This document shows positions 8,533 through 17,388 of a DNA stretch of 64,000 nt, piece by piece (position 1 is the first letter of the stretch; each line of letters opens with the position of its first letter). The stretch spans positions 301,153 to 365,152 of the forward strand of contig NZ_JAVFCB010000003.1 of assembly GCF_030865425.1 (NCBI RefSeq), read 5' to 3'. Below the pieces are notes generated by a model. The model was not told the origin of the DNA. It did not search any database and saw nothing but the letters and a program-made list of their open reading frames with translations. The DNA is from Microbacterium capsulatum. GTDB taxonomy: Bacteria > Actinomycetota > Actinomycetes > Actinomycetales > Microbacteriaceae. The position numbers were made by a program, and so were the translations under genes.

Positions 8533-9720
8533 TCACACCCGTTCCAGGATCATCGCGGTGCCCTGCCCGACACCGACGCACATCGTCGCGAGGCCGTACC
8601 GCGCGCCCTCGCGCTCCATCCGGCCGAGGAGCGTGACCAGGATCCGGCAGCCGCTCGATCCGAGCGGATGGCCGAGGGCGATCGCCCCGCCGTCGACGTT
8701 CACGATCTCCGGATCCAGGCCGAGCCGGCGCATCGAGGCGAGGGACTGGGTCGCGAACGCCTCGTTCAGCTCGACCGCTCCGAGGTCGGCGACGGTGAGC
8801 CCGGCCTTCGCGAGGGCCTTCTCCGTGGCCGGCACGGGGCCGAGGCCCATGATCTCCGGGGCGAGCGCCGCGGAGGCGGAGGCGACGATCCGGGCGCGCG
8901 GGGTCAGCCCGTGCCGTGCGACCGCGTCGGAGGAGGCGACGACGATCGCCGAGGCGCCGTCGTTGAGCGACGAGGAGTTGCCGGCGGTGACGACGCTGCC
9001 GCCCGCCACGACCGGCCGCAGTCCGGCGAGCACCTCGAGGGTCGTCTCGCGTCGCGGCCCCTCGTCGGTGTCGACGGATCCGCCCTTCGGGGTCGGCACG
9101 GCGACGATCTCGGCGGCGAGCCGGCCGGCGTCGATCGCGGCGATCGCGCGCTGGTGGCTGCGCAGGGCGAAGGCGTCGGCGTCCTCGCGGGTGATGCCGT
9201 CGAGGCGGGCGACCTCCTCCGCGGTCTCCGGCATGGAGAAGGTGGCCTTCTCCCGCGCGATGAGGCGCGGGTTCGCGAAGCGCCAGCCGATCGAGGTGTC
9301 GAACTCGGGGCCCGGCTTGGCCCAGGCGCGCTCCGGCTTGGCCTGCACCCAGGGCGCACGGGTCATCGACTCGACGCCGCCCGCGAGCATGACGTCGGCG
9401 TCGCCCGCACGGATCGCCTGCGCGGCCATCGCCACGGCCGACATCCCGGACGCGCAGAGCCGGTTCACCGTGATGCCGGGCACGCTGTCGGGCAGGCCCG
9501 CGAGCAGGGCGGCCATCCGTGCGACGTTGCGGTTGTCCTCCCCCGCCTGGTTCGCGGCGCCCAGGATGATCTCCTCGACCGCGTCATCCGCGATCCCCGC
9601 GCGGGACACCGCCTCGCGGACGACGAGCGCGGCGAGGTCGTCCGGACGGACGCCGGCGAGGGCGCCTCCATAGCGGCCGACGGGCGTGCGCACGCCGCCG
9701 ATGAGGTAGGCCTCGGACAT
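8533..9720 (-). CDS. paaJ: 3-oxoadipyl-CoA thiolase PaaJ
   Basis: A 395-residue thiolase. The nucleophile Cys lies in TVNRLCASGMSAVAMAAQ; the second pair of active-site residues is in NVDGGAIALGHPLGSSG and the C-terminal Cys in TMCVGVGQG. It cleaves 3-oxoadipyl-CoA to succinyl-CoA and acetyl-CoA. The ATG at 9720 has GGAGG six bases away; the in-frame ATG at 9726 touches that GGAGG and is less likely. It is the first gene of the leftward paaJ-F-H-Z operon. Confidence 0.9.
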   Translation of the reverse strand: MSEAYLIGGVRTPVGRYGGALAGVRPDDLAALVVREAVSRAGIADDAVEEIILGAANQAGEDNRNVARMAALLAGLPDSVPGITVNRLCASGMSAVAMAAQAIRAGDADVMLAGGVESMTRAPWVQAKPERAWAKPGPEFDTSIGWRFANPRLIAREKATFSMPETAEEVARLDGITREDADAFALRSHQRAIAAIDAGRLAAEIVAVPTPKGGSVDTDEGPRRETTLEVLAGLRPVVAGGSVVTAGNSSSLNDGASAIVVASSDAVARHGLTPRARIVASASAALAPEIMGLGPVPATEKALAKAGLTVADLGAVELNEAFATQSLASMRRLGLDPEIVNVDGGAIALGHPLGSSGCRILVTLLGRMEREGARYGLATMCVGVGQGTAMILERV

Positions 9721-9763
9721 CGTCATCCTCCCGGGTCGTCGTCGACGGGTTCGCGGATCGCTC

Positions 9764-9792
9764 TTGTTTCCCGACCGATCGTTCAGTAAAAC
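9764..9792 (+). promoter_or_regulatory. paaR promoter with PaaR-like operator in the spacer
   Basis: A -35 TTGTTT (9764-9769), 17-bp spacer and -10 TAAAAC (9787-9792). The 14-bp box ACCGATCGTTCAGT (9774-9787) fills the spacer and matches the box before paaA/paaI. This suggests autoregulation of the TetR gene and joint control of paaJ. Confidence 0.6.
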
Positions 9793-9853
9793 TATCTCAG
9801 ACGGACGCGGAACCGGGCAAGTCCGACGCGACCGGGATGGGAGAATGAGGCGG

Positions 9854-10495
9854 ATGAGCACTCCCCGCACCGCCGTCGCGGACACCGACGACGAGGCCGT
9901 CCCCCGCGCACGCCGCGGACGCCCCGGATACGACCGCTCCCAGGTGCTCGAGATCGCCGTCGGCCTGTTCAACGAACAGGGCTACGACGCGACCAGCGTG
10001 TCGGGGCTCGCCGAGAAGCTCGGCCTCAGCAAGGCCGCCCTGTACCACCACTTCTCGTCGAAGGAGCAGATCCTCGAGATCGCGCTCGACGACGCCCTGA
10101 GCGGGCTGGAGGCCGTGCTCGACGACGCCCTGGCCGGCGACGACCTGCCCGCCGCGACCCGGCTCGTCGCCGTGATCGAGGGCGCCGTGCGCGTGCTGAC
10201 GAGCCGGCTGCCCCAGGTCACCCTGCTGCTGCGGGTGCACGGCAACAGCGATGTCGAGCGTGCGGCGCTCGTGCGCCGGCGCGCGTTCGACCAGCGCGTC
10301 GCGCGCCTCGTCGAGGCTGCGCAGGACGAGGGCGCGCTGCGCGCGGACATCCGCCCCTCGGTGACCACGCGTCTCATCTTCGGCATGATCAACTCGATCA
10401 TCGAGTGGTACCGCCCCGGCCAGACGACCGTCGCCCCGGACGAGCTCGCGACCGACGTCACCCGCGTCGTCTTCGACGGCCTCCGCGCCTACTGA
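9854..10495 (+). CDS. paaR: TetR-family regulator of phenylacetate genes (PaaR-like)
   Basis: A 213-residue TetR repressor. The helix-turn-helix is near residues 45-70 (TSVSGLAEKLGLSKAALYHH, then FSSKEQIL), preceded by a basic RARRGRPGYDRS segment. The ligand domain is all-helical and ends with IIEWYRPG. It is divergent from paaJ. By position and by the shared box in the two paa promoters it is the probable repressor, relieved by phenylacetyl-CoA in known cases. ATG 9854 follows GAGGCGG; an in-frame ATG at 9845 is possible. Confidence 0.8.
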   Translation: MSTPRTAVADTDDEAVPRARRGRPGYDRSQVLEIAVGLFNEQGYDATSVSGLAEKLGLSKAALYHHFSSKEQILEIALDDALSGLEAVLDDALAGDDLPAATRLVAVIEGAVRVLTSRLPQVTLLLRVHGNSDVERAALVRRRAFDQRVARLVEAAQDEGALRADIRPSVTTRLIFGMINSIIEWYRPGQTTVAPDELATDVTRVVFDGLRAY

Positions 10496-10569
10496 GGCCG
10501 GGCCTTCCGGATCCATCCCGTGGAGGTGCGATCCTCCTGCGGAATGACACGACGGATGCCGGAAACACG

Positions 10570-10603
10570 GATCGCCCCGCGCTCCGGGGAGCACGGGGCG
10601 ATC
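10570..10603. terminator. hairpin between convergent paaR and aquaporin genes
   Basis: A perfect 10-bp stem GATCGCCCCG (10570-10579) and CGGGGCGATC (10594-10603) with a 14-base loop, placed between two convergent genes. There is no clear T-run. Likely a bidirectional terminator. Confidence 0.5.
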
Positions 10604-10620
10604 CGAGAGGGATCCGAGGA

Positions 10621-11259
10621 TCAGGCCTTCTTGACGTCGGCGCTGTTGAGCACGCGGAACAGCAGCGCGGCGATCGCGGCACCCACGAGCGGCGCGACGA
10701 TGTAGAGCCACAGGTTGGCGAAGTCGAACTGGCCGCTGATCGACAGGCCCAGCGCGACGGCCGGGTTGAAGCCGCCGCCCGAGATGCCGCCGACCGCGAC
10801 GGCGCCGGCGAAGACGGTGCCACCGATGGCGAGGCCGTAGAACGAGTTGTTCTCGTTGTCCTTGGAGGTCGCGACGTTCAGGACGACCCACACCAGGGCG
10901 AGGGTGAACAGCGCCTCGACGAGGAAGGCCGGGCCGACCGAGATCTTGACGGCCTTGGCGGCGTGCGGCCAGACGGCGAAGCTGGCCAGGGCGGCGAGGG
11001 AGCCGCCGACGAGCTGCGCGATAACGTAGGCGACGAAGTCGGTGACGCCGATCGCGCCGCGGATCAGGACGCCGAGGGAGACAGCCGGGTTGAAGTGCGC
11101 GCCGGAGATGTGGCCGGTCGCGTAGACGAGAACGGTCAGAGTGAGACCGATCGCGAGCGGCGTCACGGGGCTGTTCGCGTTGACCGCGCCGATGATCGCG
11201 AACACGAAGAGGAAGGTCGAGATCGCCTCGGCGAGCGCGTTCCGAGCAATACCAGTCAT
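10621..11259 (-). CDS. MIP-family aquaporin / glycerol channel
   Basis: A 212-residue membrane channel with six hydrophobic helices and both NPA boxes (GAHFNPAVSLG and GGGFNPAVALG). It carries water or small neutral solutes across the cytoplasmic membrane. The selectivity class cannot be fixed by eye, but its size and the NPA surroundings suit an AqpZ-type water channel. The ATG at 11259 has AGAAGG eight bases upstream; a TTG two codons earlier is too close to that site. Convergent with paaR and not obviously tied to either catabolic cluster. Confidence 0.9.
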   Translation of the reverse strand: MTGIARNALAEAISTFLFVFAIIGAVNANSPVTPLAIGLTLTVLVYATGHISGAHFNPAVSLGVLIRGAIGVTDFVAYVIAQLVGGSLAALASFAVWPHAAKAVKISVGPAFLVEALFTLALVWVVLNVATSKDNENNSFYGLAIGGTVFAGAVAVGGISGGGFNPAVALGLSISGQFDFANLWLYIVAPLVGAAIAALLFRVLNSADVKKA

Positions 11260-11421
11260 TTCCAATGCCTTCTGTTAGGTCGAGGGTGAGGCGGATCTGC
11301 GCATCCTGCACGCCGGCCGGCGCACCCTGCTGAGCGCAGCCCAGAATACCGGGTTCCTGTCAATCCCCTGGGAGCATCCGTAGCAAACCGACGAATTGCT
11401 TCCTCGAGCACTCGGCGCGCG

Positions 11422-12141
11422 TCACTTCCCGACGGCGGTCCATCCGCCGTCGACCGCGAGGCACTGCCCGGTCACGAAGGTCGCCGCATCGAGCAGATAG
11501 CAGATCGTCGATGCCATCTCGGCGGGCATCGCGAGGCGCCCCAGCGGAGTCCGCCGTTCCACGGCCTCGATGTCGTAGCCGCCGGCGATCAGCTGCTCGA
11601 GCATCGGCGTGCGCGTGTGCGCGGGGGCGATCGCGTTCACGCGGACGCCGAGAGGCGCCCACTCGATCGCCAGGTTCTCGGTCACCTGCCGGATCGCCGC
11701 CTTGGCGGGGCCGTAGTCGATCTGGTTCGCCCAGCCGCCGTAGGCCGTGGTCGAGGAGATCAGCACGATCGACGCCGATGCACCGCCCAGACGGCGCACG
11801 ACCTCCCGGCAGACCGAGACGGTACCGACGACGTGGACGTCGTAGAGGCGCCGCATCAGCGCGAGCGGCATCTCGAGTGCCGGCACGTAGGCGCCGCGGA
11901 TGCCGTGGCATGCGACGACACCGGTGACCACTCCGCCGCGGGCCAGTGCCGCACCCACGGCGGCGGCGACGGCCGTCTCGTCGGTGAGGTCGACGCGCTC
12001 GGTGGCGGCCCGGCGATCCGGCGATTCGTCGAGGTCGAACACCGTGACCGCGTGACCCCGGGCGAGCAGCTCGTCGACGACGGCGGCGCCGATCCCGCTC
12101 GCCCCTCCGGTGACGATCGTGTGCGGGACGGCCCGGTCCAT
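11422..12141 (-). CDS. short-chain dehydrogenase/reductase (SDR)
   Basis: A 239-residue classical SDR: cofactor loop TGGASGIGAAV at the N-terminus, catalytic Ser in VLISSTTA, and YGPAK as the YxxxK pair. The Asp after the second strand (VFDLDESPD) suggests NAD preference. It is divergent from another SDR across an operator at 12196-12209, so it belongs to the KstR2-like regulon. A hydroxysteroid or hydroxyacyl-CoA substrate is inferred from context only. Confidence 0.85.
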   Translation of the reverse strand: MDRAVPHTIVTGGASGIGAAVVDELLARGHAVTVFDLDESPDRRAATERVDLTDETAVAAAVGAALARGGVVTGVVACHGIRGAYVPALEMPLALMRRLYDVHVVGTVSVCREVVRRLGGASASIVLISSTTAYGGWANQIDYGPAKAAIRQVTENLAIEWAPLGVRVNAIAPAHTRTPMLEQLIAGGYDIEAVERRTPLGRLAMPAEMASTICYLLDAATFVTGQCLAVDGGWTAVGK

Positions 12142-12195
12142 GTGTCCTCCACGGCGTCGATGAGAAGCGATGCGCTCACCCTAGCGCGCGTACCA

Positions 12196-12209
12196 ACCAA
12201 GCGCTAGGT
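12196..12209. promoter_or_regulatory. KstR2-type operator (site 1)
   Basis: ACCAAGCGCTAGGT fits AnCAAGnnCTTGnT with one mismatch. It lies between divergent SDR genes and is the leftmost operator of the island. The mismatch makes TAGGTT, a -10-like hexamer facing the rightward gene. Confidence 0.75.
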
Positions 12210-12274
12210 TTGTTCCGACTCGCCGCCGGAGGACCGGCGGCGAGCGAGGGCGCCGAGGACAGAGGAGGGCGACG

Positions 12275-13213
12275 ATGACGACGATGCCGGCAGGGACGGA
12301 CTCCGGAACGATGACGACGGTGGTGACCGGCGCGAGCACGGGGATCGGGCTCGCCACCGCGGTGCGGCAGGCGCGGGCGGGAGATCGGGTGTGGGCGCTC
12401 GTGCGCACCCCGTCCGCCTGTGCGGATCTCGCCGCGCTCGCCGCCGCGGAGGGCCTGGATCTGCGGATCGTGGCGTGCGACGTCTCCCTCGACGCCTCGG
12501 TGGACGCCGCGTTCGCCGAGATCCTCGCCGACGGCGGCCGGGTGGACCGGCTCGTGAACAACGCGGGCCTGTTCACGTCGGCGACCCTGGAGGCGGAGAC
12601 GATCGCGGCGATCAAGGACGTCTTCGAGGTCAACTACTTCGGCGCGCTCCGCTGCGTCCAGAAGGTGCTGCCGGGCATGCGCGAGGCGGGCGGTGGCGTG
12701 ATCTGCGCCGTGACCTCGAACTCCGCCCAGGCGATCCTCCCGTCCTGGACCGCATACGCGGGCTCCAAGTGCGCGCTCGAGGGCTCCCTCGAGTCGGTCG
12801 CGAACGAGGTCGCGGCGTTCGGGATCCGGATCGCGATCGTGCAGCCCGGCATCACGCTGACGGCGATGCGCGGCAAGATCTCGGCCCGGCCGAGCCCGGC
12901 CGCGTACGACAGGACGCTCTCCCGCTACCGCACGATGATCGCCGCGGGCCGCACCGAGAGCATGGACCCGGACGACGTCGCGATCGCGATCCAGCGGGTC
13001 CTCACCGATCCGGCATCCCCGTTCCGCACGCCGGTGGGCGCGGACGCGGAACGCAACGTCGCCCTGCGCCGGAGCATCGACGACGAGCGGTGGGTCCGCC
13101 TGTTCGCGCCCGTCGAGGACGACGACTTCTACGCGCGGTGGTCCGAGCTCGCCGGCGTGCCCGACGCGCGCACCGTCGCCGACGCGCGACTGCTCGATCC
13201 GTCGTCCCGCTGA
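12275..13213 (+). CDS. short-chain dehydrogenase/reductase (SDR)
   Basis: A 312-residue SDR, longer than the classical 250 because of a C-terminal extension of about 60 residues rich in charged residues (FAPVEDDDFYARWSEL). Cofactor loop VTGASTGIGLA, NNAG motif, Ser in AVTSNSAQ and YAGSK active site are intact. ATG 12275 has GAGGAGG six bases upstream. Divergent from the SDR at 11422 and driven from the operator at 12196. Convergent with the cytochrome b gene. Substrate unknown; a steroid-type alcohol is plausible from context. Confidence 0.85.
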   Translation: MTTMPAGTDSGTMTTVVTGASTGIGLATAVRQARAGDRVWALVRTPSACADLAALAAAEGLDLRIVACDVSLDASVDAAFAEILADGGRVDRLVNNAGLFTSATLEAETIAAIKDVFEVNYFGALRCVQKVLPGMREAGGGVICAVTSNSAQAILPSWTAYAGSKCALEGSLESVANEVAAFGIRIAIVQPGITLTAMRGKISARPSPAAYDRTLSRYRTMIAAGRTESMDPDDVAIAIQRVLTDPASPFRTPVGADAERNVALRRSIDDERWVRLFAPVEDDDFYARWSELAGVPDARTVADARLLDPSSR

Positions 13214-13246
13214 CGCCGGAGGCCGCGACGGGGCTGGAAGGCCTGC

Positions 13247-14685
13247 TCAGCGGCCGCTGACGTGGCCGAACAGGCGGGCGACCGGCGCCAGCACGAGCGG
13301 CCGGGCCGCGACCCAGGCCGCGGCGATCACCGCCAGCGACAGGACCAGGATCCAGAACCCGGCCCAGCTGATCTCGTCGGATCCGCCGTACATGTGGTTC
13401 AGATTGCGCAACGCGCCGGTCGCCAGGACGAGCGCCACGTGCACGACGATGAACCCGACGAAGAACAGCATCACCGGGAAGTGCACCGCCCGCGCCCACT
13501 CGACCGGACAGGCGGAGCCGAGCCGCTTCGCCCTCTTCGGCCACACGTCCGACATGCGCACGCCGGTGAGCGCGGCGAGCGGGGCCGCGAGGAACACGAT
13601 GGCGAAGTACGCGAGCTGCTGAAGGCTGTTGTAGTTCACCCAGCCGTCCTCGGTGGGCCATTCCAGCGACACGTACTTCAGGGCCGCCGTCAGCGCGTTC
13701 GGGAGGACCTCCCAGCTGGTCGGGACGATCCGCATCCACTGCCCGGTCGTGAACAGCAGGATCACGAAGATCGCACCGTTGACCAGCCACAGCAGGTCGA
13801 GCGACTGATGCAGCCATAGGGTCAGGCTGATCCTTCGGCCGGGATCCTTCCTCGAGGCCCAGAACGCCGTGGGTCGCGTGTCCCGCCGCACCGTCAGGCC
13901 GGTCCGGATGATCAGGGTCATCAGGAAGACGTTGAAGAAGTGCTGCCAGCCGAGCCAGGCGGGGAACCCGACCGGGGCACCGCCGGGCAGGGCGTACTGT
14001 CCCGGATAGGTGCGCGTGAAGTCGTGCAGGGCCGGCAGACTGAGCAGCCACCGCACGAGCGTCACGGCGAACCAGGCCGCGAGCAGCAGCCCGCCGCCGC
14101 AGACGACCGTTGCGCCCGCCCACTGTGCGCGCGTGAACAGCCCGATGCGGACCGGTTCGGGGGCGTGCAGTCCGACACCGGAGGCCCGGGCGGCGCTCCA
14201 CCGCTGCGCCTCGACGCCGAGCGTGACCGTGCGGATGAACGGCAGCGGGGTGGAGATGTCGGGCGGGCGGATCCGGGGGCGGTCGTCCCGGGGTCGTTGA
14301 GCGACGCCGCAGGCGACCCAGACGAAACGGCGTGCGCCACGGGCGGCGTTTCGTCTCGCTGCGCTCGCTCAACGACCGGTACCGCGGCGGGGGGCCAGGG
14401 GTCTCCGCCCGCGACGCGGGGCAGGCCGCGGCGGAGGACGGATCCGGATCCGCCCCGTCCGGGGTCGTTGAGCGAGGACGGCGCAGATGACGGAGACGAA
14501 ACGCTGTCACCGACAGGCGGCACCGACACCTGGCCCGCAAGGGACCGCGTTTCGTCTCGCTCCGGCTCCGCCGGTGCTCGCTCAACGACCCCGGCCGCGG
14601 CACCGGCCTCGATGACCCCGGCCGGCGGCCAGGGATCGCCGCCCGGGGTGCGGGGCAGCCCCCGACGCAACGTGACCACGCTCAC
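13247..14685 (-). CDS. cytochrome b/b6-domain membrane protein with an apparent frameshift
   Basis: From about 14253 down to 13247 the frame encodes a multi-helix membrane protein: FPAWLGWQHFFNVFLMTLI, RISLTLWLHQSLDLLWLVNG and RAVHFPVMLFFVGFIVVHV contain paired histidines suited to haem. The family N-terminal leader, two LRRGLPR-GGDPWPP motifs, is encoded upstream (14685 to about 14400) but in another frame, so one indel between about 14300 and 14253 is needed. The only in-frame start of the core is a GTG at 14065, inside a hydrophobic helix. Two palindromic repeats lie within the leader. The GTG at 14685 overlaps the etfA stop (GTGA). It may pass ETF electrons to the quinone pool (inference). 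Confidence 0.7.
14290..14377. repeat. palindromic repeat copy inside the cytochrome b gene leader
   Basis: GGGGTCGTTGAGCG at one end and GCTCGCTCAACGACC at the other, with the inner ACGAAACG and CGTTTCGT pair. A shorter relative of the copies near 4.1 kb, here lying inside a reading frame. Confidence 0.75.
14461..14592. repeat. palindromic repeat copy inside the cytochrome b gene leader
   Basis: A 132-bp member of the same family: GGGGTCGTTGAGCGAG start, GCTCGCTCAACGACCCC end, inner GAGACGAAACG and CGTTTCGTCTC. It is translated in frame between the two LRRGLPR motifs. Confidence 0.75.
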
Positions 14686-15659
14686 GCCTTCCTGGCGCGC
14701 AGCTGTTCGATCAGCTGCGGGACGACCGTGAACAGGTCCCCGACGATCCCGAAGTCCGCGACGTCGAAGATCGGCGAGTCCGGGTCCTTGTTGATCGCGA
14801 CGATCGTCTTCGCCGTCTGCATCCCCGCCCGATGCTGAATCGCTCCCGAGATCCCCACCGCGACATACAGCTGCGGCGACACCGACACCCCGGTCTGCCC
14901 CACCTGATGCGCGTACGGGATGAACCCGGCATCGACCGCCGCCCGGGACGCGCCGACCGCACCACCGAGCACGTCGGCGAGGTCCTCCACCAGGGCGAAG
15001 CTCTCCTTCGATCCCAGCCCCCGCCCCCCGGACACGACGACCTTCGCACCCCGCAGCTCCGGACGCGACGACGTCGCCTCCACGGCCTCGACCGGCTCAC
15101 CGGTCGCCGCCGGGGCACCGGACGCAGTCACCTCAAGCGGCTCCACCCGCGCATCGGCGGCGTCGGCGCGGGCGTCGATCGCGCCCTGCCGCACCGTGAT
15201 CACCGGGACACCGAACGTCGGCGCCGAATCCGTCAGAAACGCCCCCCCGAACACCGAGTGATGCGCCACAACACCCTGGTCGTCGCGGGAGACGCCGACC
15301 GCGTCGACCGACAGGGCCAGGCGCTCGCGCACCGCGAGCCGGCCCGCGACATCACGCCCCGCGATCGAGTTCGACACCAGCACCGCATCCGGCTGGACGG
15401 CCCGGAACGCGGCCTGCAGCGCGTCCACGACCGGGACCGTCACCGGCCCGCCGTCGACGTCCGCGGTCAGCACGACCTGCGCCCCCGCGGCCGCAGCCGC
15501 ATCCACCGCCGCCTGCGCCGTCCCGGCAGGCGCGGCGACCACCGCGACCGGGGACCCCAACAGCGCCGCCGCACCGATCAGGCCCGCCGTCGACGGCGCC
15601 GCAGCACCCGCCGGGGTCACATCCACCAGGACCAGGATCGGGTTCACCGGGTACGCCAT
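14682..15659 (-). CDS. etfA: electron transfer flavoprotein alpha subunit
   Basis: A 325-residue ETF alpha subunit. The FAD-binding C-terminal domain is clear: SGGRGLGSKESFALVEDLA, AVGASRAAVDAGFIPYAHQV, GQTGVSVSPQLYVAVGISGA and INKDPDSPIFDVADFGIVGD. With EtfB it collects electrons from acyl-CoA dehydrogenases, of which the island encodes four. ATG 15659 lies one base after the etfB stop. Being in an operon with Hsd4A- and MaoC-type genes, it looks like a pathway-specific copy. Confidence 0.95.
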   Translation of the reverse strand: MAYPVNPILVLVDVTPAGAAAPSTAGLIGAAALLGSPVAVVAAPAGTAQAAVDAAAAAGAQVVLTADVDGGPVTVPVVDALQAAFRAVQPDAVLVSNSIAGRDVAGRLAVRERLALSVDAVGVSRDDQGVVAHHSVFGGAFLTDSAPTFGVPVITVRQGAIDARADAADARVEPLEVTASGAPAATGEPVEAVEATSSRPELRGAKVVVSGGRGLGSKESFALVEDLADVLGGAVGASRAAVDAGFIPYAHQVGQTGVSVSPQLYVAVGISGAIQHRAGMQTAKTIVAINKDPDSPIFDVADFGIVGDLFTVVPQLIEQLRARKA

Positions 15660-15660
15660 G

Positions 15661-16437
15661 TCACACCAGCCTGTTCTGCGCGAGGAACTCGACCAACTGC
15701 CCGGCCGCATCCCCCTCGTCCGTGATCTTCACACCCGCCGCCCGCGGCGGCTTCTCCGACACCGCCGTGAGGATCGACTGCGGCACCCCGGCCGGATCGA
15801 CATCCACCCCCAGATCGGCGAGAGACAGCACCTCCAACGGCTTCTTCTTCGCCGCCATGATGCCCTTGAAATTCGGGAACCGCGCATCCGGCAACGCCTC
15901 CGTGATCGACACCACCGCCGGCAACGGCACCGTCACCCGCTGCGACCCGAAATCCGTCACCCGACTGCCCGCGACCTCGGTCTCCCCGATCGTGACACTG
16001 CTCATCGCACTCGCCAGCGCGAACCCGAGATGCTCCGCCAACATCGCCGGCAGCACACCCCCCGACCCATCCGTCGACAGATTGCCCGTGATCACCAGAT
16101 CCGGCCCACCCCGCCGCACCGCCGCCGCCAACACCGCCGCCGTCACACCCAGATCCGCCCCCCGCAGCTGCCCATCGACCACATGCACCGCGGATCCGGC
16201 ACCGATCGCCAACGCCCGCCGGATCGACGCCGTCGCCGACTCGGGTGCCATCGACAACGCCACGACCTCGGTGCCGGGGTGGGCATCCGCATGGCTCAGC
16301 GCGACCTCCAGCGCACGCTCCGTGATCTCATCCAACACCACCTCACCCGCACCACGATCGGCCAGACCCGTCACCAGGTCCAGCTTGCGGTCCCCATAAG
16401 TGTCGGACACCTCTTTCACCAGGACGAAGATCCTCAT
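15661..16437 (-). CDS. etfB: electron transfer flavoprotein beta subunit
   Basis: A 258-residue ETF beta subunit: N-terminal MRIFVLVKEVSDTYGDRKLD, LVITGNLSTDGSGGVLPAML and the AMP-binding DARFPNFKGIMAAKKKPLEV segment. It forms the heterodimer with EtfA next to it. It starts 24 bases after the stop of the upstream oxidoreductase gene, with no separate operator seen, so it is probably read from the operator cluster near 19.1 kb. Confidence 0.95.
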   Translation of the reverse strand: MRIFVLVKEVSDTYGDRKLDLVTGLADRGAGEVVLDEITERALEVALSHADAHPGTEVVALSMAPESATASIRRALAIGAGSAVHVVDGQLRGADLGVTAAVLAAAVRRGGPDLVITGNLSTDGSGGVLPAMLAEHLGFALASAMSSVTIGETEVAGSRVTDFGSQRVTVPLPAVVSITEALPDARFPNFKGIMAAKKKPLEVLSLADLGVDVDPAGVPQSILTAVSEKPPRAAGVKITDEGDAAGQLVEFLAQNRLV

Positions 16438-16461
16438 GCGTTCGCTTTCATCGGTAGAGCG

Positions 16462-17388
16462 TCATCGGGCCAAGGTGGACGCATCGTCCACGATCCGGCG
16501 GAGGGCATCGGCCACGTCGTCCCGCGCGTAGCCCAGGAGGGCGACCTCGGCGGCGTCGGGCTCGTAGGAGATCGTGCGCCCCCGGCCCTGCACGATGAAC
16601 CGGTCGGGCTGGAAGGGCTGCTCCTCGTCGCGCACCGGGATGACGCGCGAGGATCCCGCGGCGTCGGCCAGCAGCTGGAAATAGTCGCGGTAGGCGAGGT
16701 TCGCATCGCCGATGAGGTACGCGCGGCCGGGCTCTCCCCGGGTCAGCGCCCCGGCGACCGCCTGCACGAGGGAGCGGAGGGACATGTAGTTCGTGCCCCC
16801 GGGCGGGGCGAACAGCTCGGGCTGCGCGAGCTCCCCGCGCACCCAGGCGATCATCCGGGCCCACCCCCGCAGCGAACGGCCGGGCAGGGCTCCCACGATC
16901 GAGGGCGGGTTCAGCGTGATCGCAGCGAACCCGTCGCCCGTGAGGGCCCGGGTGCGCTCGTCCGCCGCCTGCCGCGCCGCCACATAGGGCAGCGTCGACG
17001 CCCACTCCGGATGCAGCTGGTGGTAGTAGCTGCCGAGCTGGACGAACCGCCCGACCCCTGCCGCTGCCGCCTTCGCCGCGAAGCGGGGCACGCCCTCGAC
17101 CTGTGCGCGCCGCCAGAATCCGTCCTCGTCCGCATCGGCGGGAAGATGACGGATGTCCGCGCCCGCGGCGAACACGACCGCATCGAACCCCTGCAGCAGA
17201 CGCTCGTCGAGGTCCTCGGCCGCGTAGTCGGCGACGAGGCGCGCGAGCCCGGTCACGGCGGGCGGATCCCCCTCGCCCGCGGCACGCCGGCTCATCACCG
17301 TGACGGCGTCGCCGCGCTCGGCGAGATGCGCGGCGACGGCGCTGCCGAGCAGGCCGGTGCCGCCGACGACGAGCACGCGATCCGTCAT
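16462..17388 (-). CDS. NAD-dependent epimerase/dehydratase-type oxidoreductase (extended SDR)
   Basis: A 308-residue extended-SDR protein. The N-terminal VLVVGGTGLLGSAVAAHLAE is the cofactor loop; the active site is less orthodox, with YYHQL and YVAARQA candidates for the YxxxK pair. Such proteins include 3-beta-hydroxysteroid dehydrogenase-like enzymes. It lies between the MaoC gene (ATGA overlap) and etfBA, so a step of the same pathway is likely, but the reaction is unknown. Confidence 0.75.
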   Translation of the reverse strand: MTDRVLVVGGTGLLGSAVAAHLAERGDAVTVMSRRAAGEGDPPAVTGLARLVADYAAEDLDERLLQGFDAVVFAAGADIRHLPADADEDGFWRRAQVEGVPRFAAKAAAAGVGRFVQLGSYYHQLHPEWASTLPYVAARQAADERTRALTGDGFAAITLNPPSIVGALPGRSLRGWARMIAWVRGELAQPELFAPPGGTNYMSLRSLVQAVAGALTRGEPGRAYLIGDANLAYRDYFQLLADAAGSSRVIPVRDEEQPFQPDRFIVQGRGRTISYEPDAAEVALLGYARDDVADALRRIVDDASTLAR

